Assembly (NCBI RefSeq): GCF_005405885.1 | Contig: NZ_BJFL01000003.1 | Coordinates: forward strand, 124,001-188,000 | Origin: Gandjariella thermophila | GTDB taxonomy: Bacteria; Actinomycetota; Actinomycetes; Mycobacteriales; Pseudonocardiaceae | Reading direction: 5' to 3' | Length of the DNA: 64,000 bases | Shown here: in pieces, positions 30,249-37,384 of the stretch | How positions within the stretch are numbered: position 1 is the stretch's first letter | How the letters are laid out: each line of letters begins with the position of its first letter | Made by a program: the position numbers and the translations under genes | The notes under the pieces: generated by a model | Told to the model about the DNA's origin: nothing | What the model saw: the letters and a program-made list of their open reading frames with translations, nothing else | Databases searched by the model: none

Positions 30249-31429
30249 GGCCCGCCCTCCGTGGCCGCGACCCGCACCGCCTCGGGTGACGTGCCCGGCC
30301 GGACGCCGAGGTAGCGGCGGCCGACCCGGGGGCGGTGCATGCCGGTGACGATCTCGTAGTCGATGGTGCCGAGGGTGTCCGCCCACTCGCGCGCGGTCGG
30401 CTCGCCGCGGTCGCCGGGGCCGAAGAGGATCACCTCGTCGCCGACGGCCACCGCGTCGTCGCCGCAGTCGACCACGATCTGGTCCATGCAGACCCGGCCC
30501 ACCACCGGGCGGCGCCGGCCGGCGAGCCAGACCTCCATCCGGCCGGAGAGACTGCGCGGCACGCCGTCCGCGTAGCCGACCGGGACCAGCGCGAGGGTGG
30601 TCTCCTGCGGGGTGAGCCAGGTGTGCCCGTAGGACACGCCCTCGCCGGCGGCCACCCGCTTGGTCAGCACCACGCTGGAGCGGAAGGTCATCGCGGGCCG
30701 CAGGTCCTCGTGCTGCGGCACGGGGTTGAGCCCGTAGATCGCGATGCCGGTGCGGACCAGGTCGAAGTGCAGGTCGGGGCGGGTCAGCGTGGCGGCCGAG
30801 TTGGCCAGGTGCCGCTTCGGGCGCAGCCCGGCGGCGCGGGCCGCCCGGTAGGCCTCGGCGAACCGCTCGGCCTGCCGGTCGATCGACGGGTGGCCGGGCT
30901 CGTCGGCGCAGGCCAGGTGGGACCAGATGGCCACGACCTCGACCGATCCCTCGGCCTCGGCGGCGGCCGCGGCCTCGAGGAGGTCGGGCCACTCGGCGGC
31001 CGGGCAACCGTTCCGGCTCAGCCCGGTGTCGATCTTCAGGTGCACCCGCGCTGTGCGATCCACCCCCCGGGCCGCCTGCCGGACGGCGGTGAGTTCGTCC
31101 AGCGAGGACGCGGACAGGTCGATTCCGGCGGCCACCCCGGGGGCGAGGTCCTCGCCGGGCACGTCCAGCCAGCTCAGCACGGGGGCGTCGATGCCGGCGG
31201 CGCGCAGCGACAGGCCCTCGGCCAGGGAGCAGGCGCCGAGCCAGGTGGCGCCGGCGGAGAGTGCCGCCATGGCCACCTCGGTCGCGCCGTGCCCGTAGCC
31301 GTCCGCCTTGACCACGGCCATCGTGGCCGCGCCGGACCGCGCTGCCCGCTCGGCGAGCAGCGCCACGTTGTGCCGAACCGCGTCGAGGTCGATCATCGCC
31401 TCGGCGCGCGGAGGGGTCCGAACGCTCAT
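30245..31429 (-). CDS. alr: Alanine racemase
   Basis: PLP enzyme interconverting L- and D-alanine for peptidoglycan. It has 394 residues. The PLP lysine is K41 in AVVKADGYGHG; the catalytic Tyr is in GEGVSYGHTWL; other motifs are HLKIDTGLSRNG, AIYGLNP and RVCMDQIVVD. ATG 31429 has GGAG 7 bases upstream; an in-frame start 7 codons earlier is less likely. First gene of the alr-hydrolase-tsaE operon; 180 bp of non-coding sequence separate it from nnr. Confidence 0.96.
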   Translation of the reverse strand: MSVRTPPRAEAMIDLDAVRHNVALLAERAARSGAATMAVVKADGYGHGATEVAMAALSAGATWLGACSLAEGLSLRAAGIDAPVLSWLDVPGEDLAPGVAAGIDLSASSLDELTAVRQAARGVDRTARVHLKIDTGLSRNGCPAAEWPDLLEAAAAAEAEGSVEVVAIWSHLACADEPGHPSIDRQAERFAEAYRAARAAGLRPKRHLANSAATLTRPDLHFDLVRTGIAIYGLNPVPQHEDLRPAMTFRSSVVLTKRVAAGEGVSYGHTWLTPQETTLALVPVGYADGVPRSLSGRMEVWLAGRRRPVVGRVCMDQIVVDCGDDAVAVGDEVILFGPGDRGEPTAREWADTLGTIDYEIVTGMHRPRVGRRYLGVRPGTSPEAVRVAATEGGP

Positions 31430-31609
31430 ACCAGCACTCCATCGTTCCATAGCGGGCGGAGTGCTCCATACCGTCGTGCACCCTCGCCCGGGGCGTCGCG
31501 GAGATCAGCCGGGGAGCCGCTGGTCAGAACCGCGGTACCAGGGCGCGCAAGGTAGATGTGACGATCAGCACATCCGACGAGCCCGTCAACCACCCGATTC
31601 AGTGATGGC

Positions 31610-33064
31610 TCAACCGGTGACGGTGGCGGCGCGCACGGTGCGCAACGCGTCGGGCACCGCCTCCACCATCGCGGAGGCACCGATCGGGGCGCCCTCGGCG
31701 GCCAGGTCCCCGGCCAGGTCGTGCACGTACGCGGCGCACCCCGCGGCCAGCCAGGGGTCCACACCGGCGGCGAGCAGCGAGCCGATCAGGCCGGAGAGCA
31801 CGTCGCCGGAGCCAGCGGTGGCCGGCCAGGCCGAGCGGGCCAGATTCACCAGCACGCGGCCGTCTGGATGGGCGATCACCGTGGTGTGCCCCTTGAGCAG
31901 GACAATGGAACGGAACCGTTCCGCCGCTCGCCGAACCGCGGCAACCCGGTCCGGACCGATCTCCCCGGCGAGCCTGGCGAACTCCCCCTCGTGCGGGGTG
32001 AGGACCACCGGGGTGTCCGGGTCCCGCGCGTCCCACAGGTCCGGATCCCTGGCCAGCAGGGTGATCGCGTCGGCGTCCGCGCACACCGGCACGCCGGCGG
32101 ACAGCACGTGCTCCAGTACGTCGTGGCCGGCGCCGCCGGTGCCGACGCCGGGGCCGACCACCCAGGCCTGCACCCGGCCGGCGTCGGTGACCGACCCGGT
32201 GGCCACCACCTCGGGCCAGCGCGCCCGCACCGCGTCGGCCGCGGTGCCCGCGTAGCGGACCATGCCGGTGCCGCCCTGCACCGCCGCGCCGGAGGCGAGC
32301 ACCGCCGCGCCCGGGTAGGTGGCCGATCCGGCGGCCACCCCGGTGACCCCGCGCCGGTACTTGTTGTCCTCCGCGCCGGGCACCGGCCACGCCGCGCCCA
32401 CGTCCGCCGCGTCCAGCAGCACCATGTCCGGCTCGGGCAGTTCCCGCTCCACCCCGATCTCCACCACGTGCACCGTGCCCGAGTGCACCGCGCCCGCGCC
32501 GAGCACGTGCACCGGCTTGCGGCAGCCGAAGGTCACGGTGGCGGCGGCGCGTACCGCCGGGCCGTCCACCGCACCGGTGTCCGGGTCCACCCCGCTGGGC
32601 ATGTCCACCGCGAGCACCGGCGCGGTCACCGCGGCCACCAGTTCGGCCGCGCCCGGGCGCAGCGGACCCTTGCCGGACAGCCCGACGATGCCGTCCACCA
32701 CCAGGTCGGCGGCGGTCAGCGCGGCGCCGGCCGAGCCGGCCTCGACCACCCGGCCGCCGGCCCGGCGCAGCGCGGCCAACCCCTCGGCGTGGGTGCGCTC
32801 CGGGTTGAGCAGCACCGCGGTGACGCCCACCCCGCGGCGGCGCAGGAACGCACCCGCCCACAGCGCGTCCCCGCCGTTGCTGCCCGCGCCGACCAGCAGC
32901 GCCACCCGGCGACCGGACACCCCGCCGGCGTGTTCGGTGAGCAACCGGGCAGCCTGCCCGGCCACCCCGAAGGCGGCGCGGCGCATCAGCGTGCCCTCCG
33001 GCACGGTGGCCATCAACCGCTGCTCGGCGGCCCGAACCGCCTCCGTCGTCCACACGCCCCGCAC
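31610..33064 (-). CDS. nnr: Bifunctional NAD(P)HX epimerase / ADP-dependent dehydratase
   Basis: Repairs hydrated NADH/NADPH. It has 484 residues. The N-terminal YjeF_N epimerase domain (1-215) has LLVGAGSNGGDALWAG and VDGIVGLSGKGPLRP, VLAVDMPSGVDPDTG. The C-terminal ribokinase-like dehydratase domain has VVGPGVGTG, ADADAITLL, VLTPHEGEFARL and ATAGSGDVLSGLIGSLL. GTG 33064 has GAGGAGG upstream. It is 102 bp downstream of glmS and probably cotranscribed. Confidence 0.95.
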   Translation of the reverse strand: MRGVWTTEAVRAAEQRLMATVPEGTLMRRAAFGVAGQAARLLTEHAGGVSGRRVALLVGAGSNGGDALWAGAFLRRRGVGVTAVLLNPERTHAEGLAALRRAGGRVVEAGSAGAALTAADLVVDGIVGLSGKGPLRPGAAELVAAVTAPVLAVDMPSGVDPDTGAVDGPAVRAAATVTFGCRKPVHVLGAGAVHSGTVHVVEIGVERELPEPDMVLLDAADVGAAWPVPGAEDNKYRRGVTGVAAGSATYPGAAVLASGAAVQGGTGMVRYAGTAADAVRARWPEVVATGSVTDAGRVQAWVVGPGVGTGGAGHDVLEHVLSAGVPVCADADAITLLARDPDLWDARDPDTPVVLTPHEGEFARLAGEIGPDRVAAVRRAAERFRSIVLLKGHTTVIAHPDGRVLVNLARSAWPATAGSGDVLSGLIGSLLAAGVDPWLAAGCAAYVHDLAGDLAAEGAPIGASAMVEAVPDALRTVRAATVTG

Positions 33065-33166
33065 GGCTTGCCTCCTCGGCTTTCGTTTCGTCAGCCTGCG
33101 ATCGCGGCTGTCAGGCTGCCACGCGCGCGTCCGGCCCGCCGACCGCCCGGGCGAGGTGTCCGGCGG

Positions 33167-35038
33167 CTATTCGACGGTGACCGACTTGGCCAGGTTGCGC
33201 GGCTTGTCCACGTCGTAGCCGCGGCTGCGGGCGATCTCCGCGGCCAGCACCTGCAGCGGCACCGTGGACACCAGCGGCTGCAGCAGGGTGGCGACCGGCG
33301 GCACCTCGATCAGGTGGTCGGCGAACGGGCGGACCGTGTCGTCGCCCTCCTCGGCGATCACGATGGTGCGCGCGCCCCTGGCCTGGATCTCGCTGATGTT
33401 GGACACCAGCTTGGCGTGCAGCACGGCCCGGCCCTTCGGCGACGGCATCACCACCACGACCGGCAGGTCCTGCTCGATCAGCGCGATCGGGCCGTGCTTG
33501 AGCTCGCCGGCGGCGAAGCCCTCGGCGTGCATGTAGGCCAGTTCCTTGAGCTTCAGCGCGCCCTCCAGGGCCACCGGGTAGCCGACGTGCCGGCCGAGGA
33601 ACAGCACCGCCTTGGAGTCGGCCAGGTCCCGGCCCAGCGCGCGGACCTGCTCCACGGTGGTGAGCACCCGCCGGACGGCCGCCGGCATCGCCTCCAACTC
33701 GTGGAACTCGCGGGCCACCTCGTCGGCGTACTTGGTGCCGCGCGCCTGCGCCAGGGCCAGGCCGACCAGGAAGTTCGCCGCGATCTGGGCGAGGAAGGTC
33801 TTGGTGGCCGCGACGCCGATCTCCGGGCCGGCGTGGGTGTAGAGCACCGCGTCGGACTCCCGGGGGATCTGCGCCCCGTTGGTGTTGCAGATGGCCAGCA
33901 CCCTGGCCTTCTGCTCGCGGGCGTGCCGCACCGCCTCCAGGGTGTCCGCCGTCTCGCCGGACTGCGAGATCGCCACCACCAGCGTGTCCCGGTCCAGCAC
34001 CGGATCGCGGTAGCGGAACTCGCTGGCCAGCTCGACCTCCACGGGCAGCCGCGTCCAGTGCTCGATCGCGTACTTGGCGACGAGCCCGGAGTGGTACGCG
34101 GTGCCGCAGGCGACCACGAACACCTTGTCCACGTCGCGGAGGTCCTGGTCGGACATGCGCTGCTCGTCCAGCACGATCCGGCCGTCCACGAAGTGCCCGC
34201 GCAGCGTGTTGGCCAGCGCCTCGGGCTGCTCCTCGATCTCCTTGAGCATGAAGTAGTCGTGGCCGCCCTTCTCCGCGGCGGAAAGGTCCCAGCTCACCTC
34301 GAACGGCTTGCCCTCGGCGGTCACGCCGGCGAAGTCGGTGATCCGGTAGCCGTCCCGGGTGATCACCACGACCTGGTCCTGGCCCAGCTCGACGGCCCTG
34401 CGGGTGTGCTCGATGAAAGCGGCCACGTCGGAGGCGAGGAAGTGCTCACCGTCGCCGACGCCGACCACCAGCGGGGACGACCGGCGCGCGGCCACGATCG
34501 TGTCCGGCTCGTCGGCGTGCGTGACCACCAGGGTGAAGGCACCGGAAAGCCGGCGGCACACCGTGCGCACGCTGGCCGGCAGGTCACCGGCGGTGTCGCC
34601 GCCGTCCGCCCCGGTGTAGGCGCGGGCGATCAGGTGCGCCGCCGTCTCGGTGTCGGTCTGGCTGCTCATCTCGATGCCCGCCGCCTCCAGCTCGGCGCGC
34701 AGCGAGGCGAAGTTCTCGATGATCCCGTTGTGCACCACGGCGACCTTGCCGGTGGCGTCCCGGTGCGGGTGCGCGTTGGGATCGGTCGGCGCGCCGTGGG
34801 TGGCCCAGCGGGTGTGCCCCATGCCGGCGGTGCCGGCGAAGTGTGACCGGCCCACCTCGTCCAGCCGCGCCTCCAGGTTGGCCAGCCGGCCGGCCCTGCG
34901 TTCCACGGCCAGCGCACCCGCCCCGTCCAGGACGGCGACGCCCGCCGAGTCGTAACCCCGGTACTCCAGGCGTTTCAGGCCGTCCAGGACGACGTCCAGG
35001 GCTGACCGGTGGCCCACGTACCCCACGATTCCGCACAC
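33167..35038 (-). CDS. glmS: Glutamine-fructose-6-phosphate aminotransferase
   Basis: Makes glucosamine-6-phosphate for cell-wall precursors. It has 623 residues. The N-terminal Cys nucleophile follows the initiator (M-CGIVGYVG); the glutaminase domain has YRGYDSAGVAV, GHTRWATHG and VVHNGIIEN. Two SIS isomerase domains follow (ACGTAYHSGLVAKY, ISQSGETADT, KELAYMHAEGFAAGELKHGPIALI), ending in the typical DKPRNLAKSVTVE. GTG 35038 has no Shine-Dalgarno but TAGGCT lies 7 bases upstream, so it may be leaderless. Divergent from a hydrolase gene. The glucosamine product is used by glmM, also in this window. Confidence 0.97.
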   Translation of the reverse strand: MCGIVGYVGHRSALDVVLDGLKRLEYRGYDSAGVAVLDGAGALAVERRAGRLANLEARLDEVGRSHFAGTAGMGHTRWATHGAPTDPNAHPHRDATGKVAVVHNGIIENFASLRAELEAAGIEMSSQTDTETAAHLIARAYTGADGGDTAGDLPASVRTVCRRLSGAFTLVVTHADEPDTIVAARRSSPLVVGVGDGEHFLASDVAAFIEHTRRAVELGQDQVVVITRDGYRITDFAGVTAEGKPFEVSWDLSAAEKGGHDYFMLKEIEEQPEALANTLRGHFVDGRIVLDEQRMSDQDLRDVDKVFVVACGTAYHSGLVAKYAIEHWTRLPVEVELASEFRYRDPVLDRDTLVVAISQSGETADTLEAVRHAREQKARVLAICNTNGAQIPRESDAVLYTHAGPEIGVAATKTFLAQIAANFLVGLALAQARGTKYADEVAREFHELEAMPAAVRRVLTTVEQVRALGRDLADSKAVLFLGRHVGYPVALEGALKLKELAYMHAEGFAAGELKHGPIALIEQDLPVVVVMPSPKGRAVLHAKLVSNISEIQARGARTIVIAEEGDDTVRPFADHLIEVPPVATLLQPLVSTVPLQVLAAEIARSRGYDVDKPRNLAKSVTVE

Positions 35039-35045
35039 GCGGCAC

Positions 35046-35051
35046 AGCCTA
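35046..35051 (-). promoter_or_regulatory. Candidate -10 element, leaderless glmS
   Basis: Minus-strand TAGGCT, 7 bases, GTG 35038; no Shine-Dalgarno. Confidence 0.45.
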
Positions 35052-35128
35052 ACGAGCGGCCCGTCGTCATCCCGTGGTCGCCGCGTGGCGTGGTCGCGGC
35101 CGGCGGCGGGGCCGGCACCTCGATCGGC

Positions 35129-35134
35129 TACCGT
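35129..35134 (+). promoter_or_regulatory. Candidate -10 element, leaderless hydrolase
   Basis: TACCGT, 9 bases, ATG 35144; no Shine-Dalgarno. Together with the opposite glmS element it forms a divergent pair in 105 bp. Confidence 0.4.
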
Positions 35135-35143
35135 CTGGACACT

Positions 35144-35971
35144 ATGGCGCGGAGGGCCAAGCAGTTGCTGGCGGAACTCGGCCGGCCGGGACCACACGAG
35201 GTACTGCGCGGCGACCTCGCCCTGGTCGGCCTGCCGGGCATGGTGCTGACCCCGCGCGCGGGGCTGGGGCTGCCGGCCGTGGTGTTCGGGCACGGGTGGC
35301 TGCAACCGGTGACCCGGTACCGCAGGTTGCTGCATCACCTGGCGTCCTGGGGGATCGTGGTGGCCGCGCCCGCCACCCAGTACGGTCCGCTGCCCTCGCA
35401 CCGGCTGCTCGCCGCGGATCTCCGTACCGCCCTGGACATGTGCACCGGCGTCCGGCTCGGCGACGGGGAGATCAGCGTGGACCCGGGCCGGGTGGGCCTG
35501 GCTGGGCACTCCACCGGCGGCGGCTGCGCGGTGCTCGCCGCGGCGGAGGACACGAGAGTTCGCGCGGTGGTCACGTTCGCCGCGGCGGAGACCCGGCCTT
35601 CGGCGGTCGCCGCGGCCGCGACCTGCGGCATGCCGGCGCTGCACCTGGCCGCCGGCGAGGACCGGATCGCCCCGGCCGTCGGCCACGCCGAGCCGATCGC
35701 CCGGGCGTGGGCCGGTCCGGTGCAGCTGCGCACCGTGAAGAAGGCCACCCACCTCGGGTTCACCGAGGGCCGGCACTGGAGCGAGTTGCTGCTGGACGGC
35801 CGCGCCCAGTACCGGACCCAGCGCCTGGCCCGCGCACTGGCCACGGCGTTCCTGCTGGCCGTGCTGACCGGCGCGCGGAAGTACCAGCGGCTGCTGGAGG
35901 ACGAGGTGCACGGCACGCGGATCGACCTGCACCGCGGCTCCGCCGCCACCGCCGCACCGGCCCCGCGCTGA
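35144..35971 (+). CDS. Alpha/beta hydrolase, Rv3438-like
   Basis: A 275-residue soluble hydrolase resembling the chlorophyllase / cutinase-like and dienelactone hydrolase group. Motifs: oxyanion VVFGHGWLQP, nucleophile Ser in LAGHSTGGGCAVLAA, Asp in AAGEDRIAPA, and His near KKATHLGFTEG. No signal peptide. Position beside glmS corresponds to M. tuberculosis Rv3438, whose substrate is unknown. ATG 35144 lacks a Shine-Dalgarno and may be leaderless. Confidence 0.87.
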   Translation: MARRAKQLLAELGRPGPHEVLRGDLALVGLPGMVLTPRAGLGLPAVVFGHGWLQPVTRYRRLLHHLASWGIVVAAPATQYGPLPSHRLLAADLRTALDMCTGVRLGDGEISVDPGRVGLAGHSTGGGCAVLAAAEDTRVRAVVTFAAAETRPSAVAAAATCGMPALHLAAGEDRIAPAVGHAEPIARAWAGPVQLRTVKKATHLGFTEGRHWSELLLDGRAQYRTQRLARALATAFLLAVLTGARKYQRLLEDEVHGTRIDLHRGSAATAAPAPR

Positions 35972-36019
35972 CCTGGGCGCGGGCACGGCGAAGCGTCCCG
36001 CGCGGATCGGCCGAGCCGA

Positions 36020-36025
36020 TAGGGT
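36020..36025 (+). promoter_or_regulatory. Candidate -10 element, leaderless membrane-protein gene
   Basis: TAGGGT, 8 bases, GTG 36034; no Shine-Dalgarno. Confidence 0.4.
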
Positions 36026-36033
36026 GCTGCGGT

Positions 36034-36829
36034 GTGACGCCCGGATCTCCCGCCCAGGGATGGCCGCAGCCACCATCGGGCCAGCCGCCGTACGCCGCGC
36101 CCCAGCCGCCCGCCGCACCGCAGCCGGGCGAGCGGACCCCGTCCGGCCAGCCGTTCCCCGTCGACCAGCGGTACCCGCCCGGCGGACCGGTCACGGCTGG
36201 CCACCAGTTCCCCGGTGGCCAGCACTTTCCGCAGGGCTCCGGGGTACCAGGGACTGGGAGCGTTTGCGGGCGGCTACCCTGCCGCGGCGCCGGGCGGTCA
36301 CGCCGGCGCGCCGGCGCCGAGGCCAGGCACCATGGCGCTTGCCGTGGTCACCGCGGTGGTCGCGCTGGGCACCGCGGTGTTCTGGGGCGTGCGCGGCGTC
36401 AAGGGCCTGGTCAGTCTGCTCCGGTCGTGGCAGGACACGGACCCGGCCGCAGCCGCCTACCTGGCCCGGCAGGGCCACGATCTCGGTACGGCCAAGGTCG
36501 TCGCGGTGCTGCCGGTGGCCGCCGAACTGCTGGCGGCGCTGGTGCTCCTCACCGGGGCGGTGCTGCTGCTGGTCCGCACGTTCGCCGGAGTGCTGCTGGT
36601 CGCCGCAGGCGGTGGGCTCGGCGTGCTGCCGCCCATCCTCTACGCGGTCGCGTTCGCCTACTGGAGCACGCCGCCCACACCGCCTGGCGGCGCGATCATC
36701 GCTGCCGTGCTCGGCCTGGCCGCGCTGGTGCTGGCGCTGCTGCCCCCGGTAACCAGGACCGTCCGGCGCCACTCCGCGCCACCCCCGGCCCCGGCCTACC
36801 CACCACCGATGCCGCCACGGGCCTGGTGA
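36034..36829 (+). CDS. Pro-rich membrane protein with apparent frameshift (Rv3437-like position)
   Basis: The 5' part from GTG 36034 codes in one frame for a Pro/Gln-rich cytoplasmic tail (PQPPSGQPPYAAPQPPAAPQ...). The 3' part, in the next frame, codes for three or four membrane helices (ALAVVTAVVALGTAVFWGVRG, AAELLAALVLLTGAVLLLV and two more) and a Pro-rich end. Removing one G from the GGGG at 36241-36244 joins them smoothly (...FPQGSGYQGLGAFAGGYPAA...). Thus there is either a one-base insertion in the strain, a sequencing error, or a frameshift site. GTG 36215 in the second frame could start a shorter protein. Place next to glmS and the hydrolase equals M. tuberculosis Rv3437. Confidence 0.65.
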
Positions 36830-36862
36830 CCGACCGCGCCCGCGGGTGATCCGCGCCGATCG

Positions 36863-36894
36863 GCGCTGACCGCCGTGCGGGCGGCGGTCAGCGC
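36863..36894. terminator. Terminator hairpin covering the end of the coiled-coil gene
   Basis: GCGCTGACCGCC pairs with GGCGGTCAGCGC (12 bp) around 8 bases. The stop codon of the minus-strand gene (36888-36890) is inside the right arm. It lies between convergent genes. Confidence 0.7.
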
Positions 36895-37382
36895 AGCCAG
36901 GACTGGTCGGAGAAGTCGTCGTCGCCGTCGTCCACCGGCGGCCGGCGCGGCGGAACGCGACGCGGCGGAGCCGGGCGCGCCCGCTCCGGCGCCTGCGCGG
37001 CGGGTGGGGACTGCGGCACGGGTGGCGGCTGTGGTCGCTCCTGGGCGCGCCGCAGGACGCTCCCCGGTTCCTCGTCCGGCGCGCCCGTCGTGGCAGGTCG
37101 CGGGCGCGCCACCGGGCCGGGGAACTCGTCGTGCTGGTCGGCGTCCTCGGCGCGGAAGGAGAGCGTGCCTCCGGAGCCCCGGCCGGCCGCCCGGCGTGCC
37201 GCGTTCGACTCCCGCAGCCGCTGCACCAGGCGGTGCACGTCGTGCACGAACTTCTGGTTGTGCTCCTCGGTCCGCTTCCGGGTCTCGGCAAGCTGCCGGG
37301 ATGCCAGCTCCAGCCGCTCGGCCTGCTCCGTGGCCTGGCTTTCCAGCCGCCGCCGGACGGCGGACACCACGTCGCTCTCCAT
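36888..37382 (-). CDS. Coiled-coil protein of the WXG-associated operon
   Basis: A 164-residue hydrophilic protein. Residues 1-65 form a continuous helix with coiled-coil character (VRRRLESQATEQAERLELAS ... FVHDVHRLVQRLRESN); the remainder is Pro/Arg/Asp-rich and disordered, ending DDDFSDQSWLR. No family recognised. ATG 37382 has GGGAG close upstream and starts 2 bp after the stop of the 916-residue gene, so it is the third gene of that operon. I infer a cytoplasmic partner or chaperone-like helper of the two upstream products. Confidence 0.72.
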   Translation of the reverse strand: MESDVVSAVRRRLESQATEQAERLELASRQLAETRKRTEEHNQKFVHDVHRLVQRLRESNAARRAAGRGSGGTLSFRAEDADQHDEFPGPVARPRPATTGAPDEEPGSVLRRAQERPQPPPVPQSPPAAQAPERARPAPPRRVPPRRPPVDDGDDDFSDQSWLR

Positions 37383-37384
37383 GC

